Assembly (NCBI GenBank): GCA_019894715.1
Contig: JAGXOA010000072.1
Coordinates: 1 to 55,505, forward strand
Source: Promethearchaeota archaeon
GTDB lineage: Archaea; Asgardarchaeota; Lokiarchaeia; Sigyniarchaeales; SOKP01
Length of the DNA stretch: 55,505 nucleotides
Direction: 5' to 3'
The position numbers and the translations under genes were made by a program. Shown in pieces: positions 1 to 9,760 of the stretch. The notes under the pieces were generated by a model that had not been told where the DNA came from, did no database searches, and worked only from the letters and a program-made list of their open reading frames with translations. The first letter of the stretch is position 1, and each line of letters starts with the position of its first letter.

Positions 1-2708
1 ACTTTAGTATGAGTATTGGATTCGATAATACCATCAGACATATCATTCATTAGATCAAAAACACTGAGGGATTGTTTTGTTGCATTATTTATTAATTCTA
101 GATCATCAACTTTTAGGTTATTTATAACTGTTTTTTTTTTCTCATAGTTTTGAACTATGGAATCATCAACATCACGTATGTTTTGATAGTCTTCAATAAA
201 ATCTAAGAATCTTAAATCATCATTAAATTCACTATTTTCAATAAATTCTAATTTTTCTTCATCAAAATGTGTAATATCCGTTTCTAGCTTATCATTTGTC
301 ATATCAATAATACTTATATAGTTATTTTCAATTTGTGTTGATAATTCTTTATTTTTTATTGAAAATTCATTTATATATTCCGTTTGTTGTTCAGAAGCAC
401 TGAATTCTTCATCCAAATAAGAAGTATTGAATTTATTTATAGAACTAAGCAGATTTACACTAGTTTGCTCATATTCCAACATATTATCGATCATTTCTTT
501 CCCTTCTAGAGCAATGGGATTATTTTCATTAATTGCTAAATCCAGCTCTGGAAAATTCTCATAGGGAAATATCACTAATTCTTCATCAGGTTTCTCATAG
601 TAATTAAAATCTGGTGGATCCTGACCATTAGCTATTGGAAGAAGATTTATATTTTTTACTATATCTAAGACACATCCAATGATAAAATACAAGGCTGAAA
701 GTATTAAGACCTCAGCAAAACTTAGATAATCACCCAAATAGGATGTAATTAGACCTCCTGTAAGATAACAACCATCACTTAGTACTTCAGCAAGGATATA
801 TGCTTGGAAAGCGTATAACTGATCTCTTCCAGGTATAAATCCTATTCCACAATATTTAGCACCTGGTTGGTTTGGATGGTCCTTAAAATAGGTGGAATCA
901 TACTCAACTAAATTGTCGAGCTTTAATCTCTCATCTTCATAATATCTGGTATAATGATATCTATCATTTTCATCATTATTATTGATTCTCCAAATCCATT
1001 TATCTCCATAATTTATCCATTCTTTATGGGCAATATATGCTTCCTCAGCTACAATACCAAATATAAAACTCCCTCCTGCATCAGAATTTAAAATATTTTG
1101 ATATTGGCTCCAAATTTCTAACCAATTAATTATATCTGATTGTAGATCTCCATCTGAAACTTTTTGATCAATCAATCCAAGATTATGGGAGATTTCTTCT
1201 AGCTTCTCAAATTTTGATTTTAAACCTTTTATATCAGGTATAATTCCATATAAACCATATCCAAGATCTTTAAGGTCCTCAGTAAGTATATTTTCATCAT
1301 CTATTAATTTAAGACTATCTACTTCGACTTCTAGAAGGTTAATTGTTTTTGAACTCGATTCTGTACCTGAAGCATTAAGTTCCACCCAAAAATGCATGGT
1401 CTCATCGTTATTTTGAAGATCAATTGTTGCATCATAATTAAAATAATTAGAAAGATTATTTATCTGATTACCTCCATCATATATATAATTTTCACCAACA
1501 CTATATCTGTAGAAATCATCTGTATTAATTTTATAATTAACATTTTGAATTCCATATACTTTTATACCGAATTTTACTCTTACAGGATAGGGATCATTAT
1601 TTTGAAGATTAAGCGATACACTTACTTTGTTCTTTTGACCATTTGTTTTATATCGTGTAATCATAGTTGTTGACAATCCCGAATTTGTTAAATAAAGTCC
1701 TTTTTCTGGTTCGAAAGGTTCTACTTTTACTTTTGTAAATTCTTCTAATTCGGGCCCATTTCCATAAGTATCCCTAAAATTAATTCTCGCAATTAAAGGA
1801 TCCGCTGTTAATCCATCATTTGGACGATCATTATCCAGATCTCTAAAATGTAGTTTTATTTCAATAAGTTCATTTCCAGGGTTATCATTCCTAATTTTCA
1901 AAAGTGTTTGGGAATCAGAACCATCAAAATCAAACCATACCCATCTTTTAATCCCTTGACCATCTGTGATCAATACCTCTCGTTGTAATCGAGAATACTC
2001 ACTTACTTCTACAATAACTCGCCAATTATCATAATCTTCTTCTTTTATAGCAGAAAGGTCATATTCTGTATTATGTTTTAAATCTATAGGACTACCAACA
2101 TCAGGCATAAGAATTGCTTTAGTAATAACAGGTGCTTGTGCATCATCATCTCTAATATAAGTAAGCAATAATTTTGATTTATAATGCCATAAACCACCAT
2201 AATCATATATAAGTCTTACTTCTAAAGATAATGCAGTCTCAACGGTATTAGTTTCATAGAATTCAAAAGGCCCTGATAGATAATACCAAGGATTATCATC
2301 ACCAGGAACTTGATCACCGAGTATACCCGTAGCTACTTCAAATACTTTTGTTTTAACTGGCCATTTCCCGGAGGAAGAGGTTGAATAAAACCATACTTCA
2401 ATACCAATAACATTATAAACTTCAAAAATCCATGGAAAAAGATTTATTCTACTTTTTACATAAAAGTCCACAGAAAAACTCATTTTTGCATCAGAAAGTT
2501 CATGAATATACAACCAACTAAAATCGACACCCATGATACCTGCACTTGTATCTATATTTTTTTCTGTATCTTCATCAGTAATGTCATAATTTATTTCATT
2601 TTTGATATTAGATGTGTTTTTAAAATTAAATAAAAATACAGAAGGTATACTTGTGAAAAATAGAACAAATAAAAAAATACAGATCTTTACTTTTTTTGTA
2701 GATTTCAT
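1..2708 (-). CDS. Large secreted or membrane-anchored protein, partial (C-terminus beyond left edge)
   Basis: The reverse strand is open from an ATG at 2708 to the window edge, about 902 codons with no stop. The N-terminus has a short Lys-rich start and a hydrophobic stretch (residues about 7-29), as in a signal peptide or signal anchor. A long region rich in Asp, Asn, Tyr and Trp with beta-type alternation (about 40-470) suggests extracellular Ig-like or jelly-roll domains. A second hydrophobic segment lies near residues 660-685 (key stretch LILSALYFIIGCVLDIV), followed by an acidic helical, probably coiled-coil, region up to the edge. I recognise no family. A T/A-rich TATA-like stretch at about 2738-2752 lies just upstream. 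A surface protein is an inference from the topology only. Confidence 0.8.
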   Translation of the reverse strand, partial: MKSTKKVKICIFLFVLFFTSIPSVFLFNFKNTSNIKNEINYDITDEDTEKNIDTSAGIMGVDFSWLYIHELSDAKMSFSVDFYVKSRINLFPWIFEVYNVIGIEVWFYSTSSSGKWPVKTKVFEVATGILGDQVPGDDNPWYYLSGPFEFYETNTVETALSLEVRLIYDYGGLWHYKSKLLLTYIRDDDAQAPVITKAILMPDVGSPIDLKHNTEYDLSAIKEEDYDNWRVIVEVSEYSRLQREVLITDGQGIKRWVWFDFDGSDSQTLLKIRNDNPGNELIEIKLHFRDLDNDRPNDGLTADPLIARINFRDTYGNGPELEEFTKVKVEPFEPEKGLYLTNSGLSTTMITRYKTNGQKNKVSVSLNLQNNDPYPVRVKFGIKVYGIQNVNYKINTDDFYRYSVGENYIYDGGNQINNLSNYFNYDATIDLQNNDETMHFWVELNASGTESSSKTINLLEVEVDSLKLIDDENILTEDLKDLGYGLYGIIPDIKGLKSKFEKLEEISHNLGLIDQKVSDGDLQSDIINWLEIWSQYQNILNSDAGGSFIFGIVAEEAYIAHKEWINYGDKWIWRINNNDENDRYHYTRYYEDERLKLDNLVEYDSTYFKDHPNQPGAKYCGIGFIPGRDQLYAFQAYILAEVLSDGCYLTGGLITSYLGDYLSFAEVLILSALYFIIGCVLDIVKNINLLPIANGQDPPDFNYYEKPDEELVIFPYENFPELDLAINENNPIALEGKEMIDNMLEYEQTSVNLLSSINKFNTSYLDEEFSASEQQTEYINEFSIKNKELSTQIENNYISIIDMTNDKLETDITHFDEEKLEFIENSEFNDDLRFLDFIEDYQNIRDVDDSIVQNYEKKKTVINNLKVDDLELINNATKQSLSVFDLMNDMSDGIIESNTHTK

Positions 2709-3085
2709 TTTTTTTAAAACATTGTTATTTTTTAGATTTATATATTAACAATAAAATTATATATATTAATTTTCAATTTTATTTAAGTGTGATAAGGACT
2801 AAACTTAGACAAAATAATAATTAAAAGTATCATTTTACACAAAAATATGATTTTTAGTCAAAAAAATCTGTTTTAATAAAATTTTGTGTATATTTCACCA
2901 AGATTTAACCTACTAAATTTTTTATTATTATAAAGTTAAAAAATAAGAGAATCATATCTTAAAAAATGAAGATGATTGTAAATTTTAAAAAAAATAAAAT
3001 AAACTAATTAAAGAATTACAATAATTTCTTTTATTCTATAATGGATTGTATCGAATAAAATTCCATAATTATAAAAAAAAGGAAT
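2709..3085. other. AT-rich intergenic region
   Basis: This gap lies between two genes on the minus strand. It is strongly AT-rich with homopolymer runs, and I see no open reading frame with coding character and no structured RNA. The part next to 2708 probably holds the promoter of the large secreted-protein gene (TATA-like run around 2738-2752). Confidence 0.5.
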
Positions 3086-3943
3086 TTATTCTATTGACAC
3101 ATTAATAACTTCTTTTATACCTAATTTATTGGCTATTTTTATTAGGTACTTTTTTCTAACTTCTTTGGTCTTATTCAATAAAACAAACAAAGGAGATATC
3201 AATAAACTAAGGCCTAAGGGGAAGAGGGCCCATGTAGGGGGATTAATAAGAAGTCCATAATCTTGAGAAGATATTGCAGCGAATAAAATCTCTAATAGTA
3301 ATTGTCCAAATACAATAATCGTGCTTATTCCAGTAAAACCTTTTAGTAAATTCATATAGTAATTAGACGAACTATCAATTTTAATTAAATCTCCAGGAGT
3401 AATAGTTTCTGAATTAGTAAAAATAATACGTGAATTGTCTAAAAACCACACAGAAGTAAATAGTGGAATACAAAGAATTAACATAAGAGGTAATAGGAAT
3501 ATGAATGTGATCATTTGCGTATTGAGATCCTCTATTGGTGTTAGGTTTGTTATAAAGGCTCGAACATCCAAATTTTCACTGACCTTAATAGCAAGGTTTG
3601 TAGCCATTAATGCAGGAAAGATTCCTTTAAAAAAGATATTTTTATGATCTTTTGAATCTCCTTGTTTATAAAAACCAAATTTATATTTTCTACCTATTAT
3701 TTTTTTATGAAGGATTAACATCATTGGAGAAATAATATATCCTAAACAAAAACCTGAAATAATTACCATTATACTTAAAAATAAGAAATTATATACCATT
3801 TCTAAAAAAAAATTATTAATTGGAAGATATTTCATTCCAACACTATTATTTCCAATAAAAAACGGAGGAATAGTAAAAGAAATAATCGAAATGATTATAA
3901 TTGATAAATATAATATAAAAAATCTTTTATTTTTCTTTTCCAT
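3086..3943 (-). CDS. Polytopic membrane protein of unknown function
   Basis: A 285-aa protein with about six hydrophobic segments: residues about 8-30, 48-78, 105-120, 140-170, 205-230 and 236-258. Between the second and third segments is a basic loop (HKKIIGRKYKFGFYKQ). The C-terminus is Lys-rich and presumably cytoplasmic. No catalytic or transport motif is recognisable. It stands alone between the secreted protein gene and a transposon relic. The ATG at 3943 is preceded by a T-rich leader without a clear ribosome-binding site. Confidence 0.7.
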   Translation of the reverse strand: MEKKNKRFFILYLSIIIISIISFTIPPFFIGNNSVGMKYLPINNFFLEMVYNFLFLSIMVIISGFCLGYIISPMMLILHKKIIGRKYKFGFYKQGDSKDHKNIFFKGIFPALMATNLAIKVSENLDVRAFITNLTPIEDLNTQMITFIFLLPLMLILCIPLFTSVWFLDNSRIIFTNSETITPGDLIKIDSSSNYYMNLLKGFTGISTIIVFGQLLLEILFAAISSQDYGLLINPPTWALFPLGLSLLISPLFVLLNKTKEVRKKYLIKIANKLGIKEVINVSIE

Positions 3944-4036
3944 TTAAATTTCCCAGTTTTTTTTCTACAATTTTAAAATTTTATAAAATTTAGATAAATT
4001 CATTTATAAATTTTTGCTAATATTTGGTTCAATAAT

Positions 4037-4088
4037 TTGAACTACCACGCCCTAAAGGCCGTGGCTTTCTGATGGAAGACGGGTAAAA
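4037..4088 (-). mobile_element. Solitary IS200/IS605-type right-end relic (copy A)
   Basis: About 52 bp begin TTGAACTACCAC and contain an imperfect hairpin CCACGCCCTAAAGGCCGTGG (4045-4064) with loop TAAA. The segment is nearly identical to 14267-14318. Read on the minus strand, the hairpin followed by GTAGTTCAA is the arrangement typical of the end downstream of tnpB in IS200/IS605-family elements. No transposase gene is attached. Confidence 0.6.
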
Positions 4089-4279
4089 CTACTAGTTCAG
4101 TAGATATTCATTCTTTTTTTTCAATCATAAATATTCCTCATATCGTTCTAAGTGTTATAAAAAAACTATAAATTAATAAATATAAAGAGAATTGGTGATT
4201 TTTATAAAAATTACTATATTTTTATAAATAGTAGTAATTCATTTAATTTCTAATATATAATATTAAGGGTAATCAGATA

Positions 4280-6529
4280 TTGGATAGTAAATTCAATCTA
4301 TATGGAGAAAAAAAAAGAAAAATAAACCAATTGTGTGTTGGTATAGATATTTTTAAAGAAATATTAAAAAAAAATCAGATTGAGAGAAATCAATATTATA
4401 AATTATGGCAAAAAAAGTTCATTGAAATATATAATAAAAATAATCTCATAATTGAATTGTATCTATATTTCTCTTTAATTTATTATTTAGGTTTTCTCAT
4501 AATTTCTAAATTCTTTTTAGGTGATAAATTAATAAAAAAAGATGAAATTTTTTCTCAAAATTATTTTCTAAAAATACAGGATGATTTCTCACAAAATAAT
4601 GCCAAGATTAATCTATTTAATTTAAATTATTTTAATCCTATATTAAAATTAGATTCCAAAGCTTTTAATAAATTTATATACATTTTATTGGATATTATAC
4701 AATTATTTGATGATCTAGATATTAATCCAGAATATTATTTTGATTTTTTAGTTCAGAATATTATTCCAAAAGAAATCCGACATGATTCTGGTGAATTCTA
4801 TACACCCCCTTTTCTTGTTCAAAAAATGGCAGATTTTTCTTATGAATTGGGTGAAAAAGTTTTAGATCCTTGCTGTGGTTCTGGAAATTTCTTAATAATA
4901 ATTCTTAAGAAGATTCTAAATTCAAATCTTCCTGAAAATCGAAAAATACATGCAATTGATAATCTTTATGGATTTGATATCAACCCTATTTCAATTTACA
5001 TGGCTAAAATCAATTTTCTATTATTACTTGGTAAAAAATTTAGAATACAAAAAATAAATATCTTTAATATAAATTCATTATGTCCTGATTCTAATTTTAA
5101 AAATGTTGTTTTTGATTTAATAATAGGAAATCCCCCATGGTATACATTTAGAGATATTGATAGTATTAAACAACGAGAATTTATAAAATACACGGCCGAA
5201 AAATTTAAAATAAAACCAACTCCTAAGAATCTTTTAAATACTGAAATTTCTACTGTTTTTTTTTATTCTTCTTATGAAAATTATATGAAACTTAATTCAA
5301 AGATATTTTTTGTAATAACTAAAGGTGTTATTACAGGCTCTCATACTTCTAGATTTAGAAATTTTAGAGGATTTGATTTAATCAAGATTTGGAATTTCAA
5401 TAATTCTTTAAAAAAAGTATTTCCTGTTGATTTTATTTGTCTATTTGCAAAAAAAAGCAACAATACTAATCCAAAAATAAAAATTGAGATTCCTTGTTAT
5501 AATTTCTCCCTTGTAGAAAAATATAATAAAATCAATTACTTTAAAGATCTTCAACTTAAACTGGAATCAAAAGAGATTTTAGTACCCTATAATAGAATAA
5601 AAAAAGGAGAAAAAACATTTACAAAAAAGTTAATCTCTAAAAGAGAAAAAAAAGCTTTATTGGAAATTAGAGAAAGTATTTATAAACCATTGTTTCGGAA
5701 AGGAGCGGATCTAAATCCTAGGAATCTAATTTTTGTTAATATAAATCCTATTGGAAATTCATTAGTAAAAATTAATCCAGATGAAAGAATATTTAAACGG
5801 GCAAAACATCCTTGGAAAAATAAAGAATTTAAAGATGAAATTGTTGATGAGAATAATATTTTCAAGGTAGTTAAAAGTACGGAACTTTTAAAATTTTTCA
5901 TTTACGATTTCTATAATGTATTCCTTCCAATTATGTATAATGATCTAAAATTTAATTATAATAATCTGAATAGATATTCTAAAACATTCTACAATAAAAT
6001 CAATCAGATTTATTTAAAACTAAAAAAATCAACTACTAATAATCAATCTATAATGGACAATCTCAATAGGTGGGGAAAACTTCAAAATAATCAACAATTA
6101 GAAAAAATTAAAATTGTATATAATAATTCAGGAGCTATTCTTAAATCTGCAGTTATTCAAGGAGATTATATTATCTCTGGGGATTTAAGTTATTATTCTA
6201 CCAAAGATTTAGACGAAGCTTATTATTTATCCGCAGTTTTAAACTCTAAACTCTTCACTAATCAAATACGAATTATTAAAAGTTCACGACATATCTTTAA
6301 AAAACCTTTTAGTTTTCCAATTAAAAAATTCATTCCTCAAAACATAAATCATCAAAAATTAGCTAATCTTGGCAAAAAAGGTGAAAAAGAGGCAAAAATT
6401 ATTTTTAATAATTTTGGGAAAAATAATAGAAAATTTTCTTATTTTTCATTTAAAGAAATTTTGAATATCAAAATTAACCAAATATTAGATGAAATAGATA
6501 ATATTGTTAAGGTTGAATTTTCTTCATAA
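4280..6529 (+). CDS. N6-adenine DNA methyltransferase (type II R-M or orphan type)
   Basis: A 749-aa protein that should transfer a methyl group from SAM to adenine in a specific DNA site. The region before motif I reads HDSGEFYTPPF (about 168-178). The SAM-binding motif I is VLDPCCGSGNF (193-203), FDINPISI follows at about 232, and the catalytic motif IV is NPPW (284-287), as in the gamma-class N6 enzymes of Eco57I/TaqI type. The remaining C-terminal ~450 residues probably hold the target recognition domain. No PD-ExK-type nuclease motif is obvious inside it and no restriction gene lies next to it. The start is a TTG preceded by AAGGGT; nearby alternatives are possible. The gene is very AT-rich, like its surroundings. 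It could be a type IIG-like enzyme whose nuclease I cannot see, or an orphan methylase. Confidence 0.85.
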   Translation: MDSKFNLYGEKKRKINQLCVGIDIFKEILKKNQIERNQYYKLWQKKFIEIYNKNNLIIELYLYFSLIYYLGFLIISKFFLGDKLIKKDEIFSQNYFLKIQDDFSQNNAKINLFNLNYFNPILKLDSKAFNKFIYILLDIIQLFDDLDINPEYYFDFLVQNIIPKEIRHDSGEFYTPPFLVQKMADFSYELGEKVLDPCCGSGNFLIIILKKILNSNLPENRKIHAIDNLYGFDINPISIYMAKINFLLLLGKKFRIQKINIFNINSLCPDSNFKNVVFDLIIGNPPWYTFRDIDSIKQREFIKYTAEKFKIKPTPKNLLNTEISTVFFYSSYENYMKLNSKIFFVITKGVITGSHTSRFRNFRGFDLIKIWNFNNSLKKVFPVDFICLFAKKSNNTNPKIKIEIPCYNFSLVEKYNKINYFKDLQLKLESKEILVPYNRIKKGEKTFTKKLISKREKKALLEIRESIYKPLFRKGADLNPRNLIFVNINPIGNSLVKINPDERIFKRAKHPWKNKEFKDEIVDENNIFKVVKSTELLKFFIYDFYNVFLPIMYNDLKFNYNNLNRYSKTFYNKINQIYLKLKKSTTNNQSIMDNLNRWGKLQNNQQLEKIKIVYNNSGAILKSAVIQGDYIISGDLSYYSTKDLDEAYYLSAVLNSKLFTNQIRIIKSSRHIFKKPFSFPIKKFIPQNINHQKLANLGKKGEKEAKIIFNNFGKNNRKFSYFSFKEILNIKINQILDEIDNIVKVEFSS

Positions 6530-6911
6530 CCTATTATTATTTATAAAAATATAGATATCTATTTCAATATGAATGGAAGAATAAGTTATGTGATCATGAA
6601 TTCTATCCAATAGTAATACTTTAAGATATATTACGATATAATTTATCAATAGAAATAATTGTTCTTCTAAGATTTATTTCCAATTTTTTTCATTTTCTCA
6701 AGTATCTATTTACTAAACACTAGCATTCTTTTTTATTATAAATAATAAATTGATAAGAATGCTATAAGAGATATTTAAAATAAGAGAGTGAATATCTTTT
6801 TTGAATTTAACAAAAATTTATAGATTTTTATAAATAATTATCTTACTATTGAAATAATACAAGAAAAAAAAATATTACAAGAATAGACATATTATTTAGG
6901 AATTATTTATA
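6530..6911. other. Intergenic region with a 10-bp perfect inverted repeat
   Basis: I find no coding sequence here. The one structure seen is TAGCATTCTT at 6721-6730 paired with AAGAATGCTA at 6755-6764, separated by 24 AT-rich bases. It could be a terminator stem for the methylase transcript or an operator upstream of the GTPase gene; sequence alone does not decide. Confidence 0.4.
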
Positions 6912-7469
6912 TTGATCTATAGAGAAGTAGGTTATAATAGCGTGGAAAAAAAAAAGTTCTTATTTAAAACTTTAACAATAGGGGAAGGAGGTGCAGGGAA
7001 AACATCTTTACTTCGTAGATATGTAGAGGGTAAATTCAATGACTCAACAGTTTTAACTGTAGGAGTGGATTTCTATATAAAAGAACTTGATTTTGAATCT
7101 AAGGCAGAATGTACTCTACAACTATGGGATTTTAGTGGTCAAATAAGATTCAGACATCTTCTCGGAAATTATGTTATGGGTGCTCGTGCTGCGCTTTTAT
7201 TAGTCGATCTCACACGAATGCCTGAAATGGAAGAATTAGTAGAATGGGTAAATATTGTAAGAACCCATGATCCAGTTCTCCCTATACTATTGATTGGTAC
7301 AAAAGCAGATTTAAAAGATTTAATTGCTGTTGATGATGGATTTATGCTAAATGTTATGAATACTTTTAATATGGCAGGTTATATAAAAGTGTCAGCAAAA
7401 ACAGGACATAATGTAAATAAAGTCTTTAAAGTAATTGCAAAAAAATTGATGAATCAAAACAAATATTAA
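6912..7469 (+). CDS. Rab-like small GTPase (Ras superfamily)
   Basis: A 185-aa GTP-binding switch protein. The P-loop is GEGGAGKT (24-31), a switch I Thr occurs in LTVGVDF (about 49), switch II is WDFSGQ (72-77) with DxxG and the Gln intact, TKAD (130-133) gives guanine specificity, and SAK (161-163) is the G5 motif. The WDFSGQ and WV-R-H context is most like Rab/Ras. There is no C-terminal cysteine for prenylation; it ends NQNKY, so membrane targeting must be by other means or absent. The TTG at 6912 gives the longest form. A GTG at 6942 starting EKKKFLFK is an equally plausible start. Asgard genomes carry many such GTPases; the partner is unknown. Confidence 0.9.
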   Translation: MIYREVGYNSVEKKKFLFKTLTIGEGGAGKTSLLRRYVEGKFNDSTVLTVGVDFYIKELDFESKAECTLQLWDFSGQIRFRHLLGNYVMGARAALLLVDLTRMPEMEELVEWVNIVRTHDPVLPILLIGTKADLKDLIAVDDGFMLNVMNTFNMAGYIKVSAKTGHNVNKVFKVIAKKLMNQNKY

Positions 7470-7492
7470 ATTAATAGATCATACATACCAAT

Positions 7493-7511
7493 ACGTGTTT
7501 TTTTAACACGT
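7493..7511 (+). terminator. Hairpin downstream of the Rab-like GTPase
   Basis: ACGTGTT (7493-7499) and AACACGT (7505-7511) form a perfect 7-bp stem around a TTTTT loop, 24 bases after the GTPase stop codon. A terminator or mRNA 3'-end stabiliser is a reasonable reading. No long U-tract follows. Confidence 0.35.
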
Positions 7512-7574
7512 TATTGTCTAATACTAATAGAAAAGATATATTTTATCTAAAAAATTAAAATTATCCTCTTAAAA

Positions 7575-8384
7575 ATGCATAAAAAAGATGAACTTATAAT
7601 TCTCGGTTCCGGTGGAGGACGTCATCATGTTAGAACACAATATAGGGCAACAGGGGGATTGTTATTTAAATTTAACAATACTCAAGCTCACATTGATCCT
7701 GGTCCTGGAGCAATTGTACGATTAAACCAATATAATGAAGATCCTACAAAAACAGAATTATTCATAGCCACTCATCTGCACTTAGATCATACAGGGGATA
7801 TGGGGGCAATTATTGAATCATCTAGAGAATCTCTATATGATAAGAACAAAAAATTTTTCAAGAAAGGAACATTAATCACAACTTCAGACACTCTACCAGT
7901 TATATCTAAATATCATCTTAATATGTTAGAAAATATAATCGAATTTAAAGCTGGTAATTGTCTAAGATTTAAAAATGCTAAAATAATAGGTACGAAAGTT
8001 ATGCATTCTAATAATGAAGGTTTTGGTATTAGATTTAATTTTGATTCATATTCTATAGCATATTCAAGTGACACAACCATTTTTGATGGATTTGCCAAAC
8101 AATTTAATGGAGTAAATATATTAATCTTAAATCTTCTTAGACCTGATTCGGTATCATGTAAACGGCATTTAGCAACAGATCAAGTTCTCCCATATTTAAA
8201 AAAAATAGATCCAATTCCAAATGCAATTATTTTAAATCACTTTGGAGTATATATGGATAGTCCTTTATCTAAAAAAAATTATATTCCAAGTCAAGTAGAA
8301 AAAATAAAAAAATTTACAAACATTGAAAAAATAATTGCTGCAGAGGATGGCTTAAGACTTAAAATAGACGATATATTGGATTAA
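7575..8384 (+). CDS. Metallo-beta-lactamase-fold hydrolase (RNase Z-like)
   Basis: A 269-aa soluble MBL-fold enzyme. The zinc-binding signature HLHLDH is at residues 67-72 within ATHLHLDHTGD. Later candidate ligands are the His in VMHSNNEGFG (about 139), the Asp in YSSDTTIFDG (about 165) and a late His in ILNHFGVYMD. The opening IILGSGGGRHHVRTQYR, with a ligand-lined Gly loop, resembles RNase Z/arylsulfatase-type MBL proteins more than the glyoxalase II type. The substrate cannot be told. It follows the GTPase by about 100 bp with a hairpin between, so it is probably a separate unit. Confidence 0.8.
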   Translation: MHKKDELIILGSGGGRHHVRTQYRATGGLLFKFNNTQAHIDPGPGAIVRLNQYNEDPTKTELFIATHLHLDHTGDMGAIIESSRESLYDKNKKFFKKGTLITTSDTLPVISKYHLNMLENIIEFKAGNCLRFKNAKIIGTKVMHSNNEGFGIRFNFDSYSIAYSSDTTIFDGFAKQFNGVNILILNLLRPDSVSCKRHLATDQVLPYLKKIDPIPNAIILNHFGVYMDSPLSKKNYIPSQVEKIKKFTNIEKIIAAEDGLRLKIDDILD

Positions 8385-8456
8385 TTTTTACCTTATTTTA
8401 GGAAAAAGAAGGAAGGGCCAACATCATTTAGACAAAAAATAAAAATGAGGGAGAGA

Positions 8457-8483
8457 ATTAAACTCTTATTTTTAGAGTTTAAT
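8457..8483. repeat. 9-bp perfect inverted repeat
   Basis: ATTAAACTC (8457-8465) and GAGTTTAAT (8475-8483) flank a 9-base AT loop, about 70 bp after the MBL gene stop. It probably acts at the 3' end of that transcript; no U-run follows directly. The surrounding 8385-8653 is otherwise featureless. Confidence 0.35.
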
Positions 8484-8653
8484 AGAGGGCGAAATCCAAT
8501 GTTAGTCTTGATATAATGTTTATTCTTAAAAACCTTCAAGAACAAATAAAATATTATATTTTATAAAATCTTTAAATTTGATAAAGAAAGAGTCTATAAT
8601 AATAAAAGAAATAATTTTTAAGGTTTTAATTATAAATTTAATTAATAAATATA

Positions 8654-8812
8654 TCAATCTAATGAATACCAATGTCTACATATAGAACATTGTCGAATTC
8701 TTATATATTTAACAGCACCATGGTTATTTATAGATAGTTTTCTATCAATCATCCCAAATCCACATTTATTACATGTGTATGCTTCTTGTATTTTTGTTTT
8801 CGAGGCAGTCAT
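8654..8812 (-). CDS. 52-aa zinc-ribbon protein
   Basis: A short reverse-strand frame from ATG 8812 to TGA 8654. It carries two CxxC knuckles, CNKC (residues 14-17) and CSIC (42-45), the latter followed by RHWY, 25 residues apart. This is the layout of a treble-clef or zinc-ribbon fold. The middle is basic (DRKL, KYIRIRQ), compatible with nucleic-acid binding. Small stand-alone zinc ribbons are common in archaea, and no specific role can be assigned. The regular Cys spacing and clean ends make it more than chance. Confidence 0.65.
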   Translation of the reverse strand: MTASKTKIQEAYTCNKCGFGMIDRKLSINNHGAVKYIRIRQCSICRHWYSLD

Positions 8813-9183
8813 TATTTTTTTCTTATTATCTTATCTTAATTTGATAGTTTCAAAGCAGTAAATTTCAGAATTATTTATAAATAACCTTAGTATATTTATA
8901 AACTCAATTTATTTAAATGTATGTTTGAATAAAAATTTTGTTATTAAAATCAATAATCTGCTATTCTTTTTTATTTTTTCTTCTATATGTTCTCATTTAA
9001 TCCATATTTAGTGGAAATAAAATATTTTTATTCCATTTTAATCTTTTATATCGAAAAATTACAATGATAAAATCCTTCTGACTATATAATTTACTGGATT
9101 ATGCAAAGAAAGCCTTTTCCTAATTGAATCTGATTTCTAATTTTTAGAAAATATAGATAATAAAAATTTGGTGATTATTTGGT
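8813..9183. other. AT-rich intergenic region
   Basis: No frame with coding character and no clear RNA structure is visible. It lies between the start of the mini zinc-ribbon gene and the 3' end of the XRE-CBS regulator gene. The part near 8820-8900 presumably holds the promoter of the zinc ribbon (TATA-like stretches around 8870-8900). Confidence 0.4.
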
Positions 9184-9753
9184 TTAATATTGTGATATTT
9201 TTAAAAAATCAGCATCAGTAACTATACCTAAATATTTATCATATTTTTTTACTAAAACAGCAGAATATTTTAGTAAAATATTTGAAACATCTTTCAGACT
9301 CCAATCATATTTTACTTCTGGAAATGGAAGTTCCTTTAAATTCATTATATTTACATTTAAAATATCAGTATTATCTATTATAAGTTTCTGAACTTTTTTT
9401 GAAGTAATACTTCCTAAATTACGATTATTTTCTATAATAGGTAATTGAGAAATATTATATTTATTCATAAGTGAAATTGCTTCTTTTAATTTAGCATTAG
9501 AATCAATTGATACTAATTGCTTTGTTGTAATATCTTCTATTTTTTTTGATATCTTTTTTTTTTTCTTTTTTTCATTTTCTAAATATTCGAAAATAATTTT
9601 CACTCTAGAATAAGGAGGGTCTTCTCCACCATTTTCAATTCTAGATATTGATGATTGTGAGATATTACACTTTTGACTGAGTTCTTTTTGACTTAAATTA
9701 AGTTTCTTGCGTAAATCTTTTATTTTTGCTAAATTTGGTAATAAAATAAACAT
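9184..9753 (-). CDS. XRE-family HTH regulator with CBS-domain pair
   Basis: A DNA-binding protein of 189 aa from the preferred ATG at 9753. Residues about 8-60 are a Cro/C1-type helix-turn-helix (LRKKLNLSQKELSQKC then ISQSSISRIENG). A Lys-rich linker leads to two CBS motifs (about 75-190; ISLMNKYNISQLPII and LGIVTDADFL). CBS pairs bind adenosyl ligands such as SAM, AMP or ATP. The gene is divergent from the homocysteine-biosynthesis operon, whose enzyme also has a CBS pair, so a role as its ligand-responsive regulator is likely. A longer form from 9777 would have its first codons inside a perfect palindrome and is less likely. Confidence 0.85.
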   Translation of the reverse strand: MFILLPNLAKIKDLRKKLNLSQKELSQKCNISQSSISRIENGGEDPPYSRVKIIFEYLENEKKKKKKISKKIEDITTKQLVSIDSNAKLKEAISLMNKYNISQLPIIENNRNLGSITSKKVQKLIIDNTDILNVNIMNLKELPFPEVKYDWSLKDVSNILLKYSAVLVKKYDKYLGIVTDADFLKISQY

Positions 9754-9760
9754 GCACCTA

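Noticed and set aside
1392-1673. Plus-strand frame of 93 codons
   Set aside because: It lies opposite the open frame of the large secreted protein and has only low-complexity Ile/Tyr composition.
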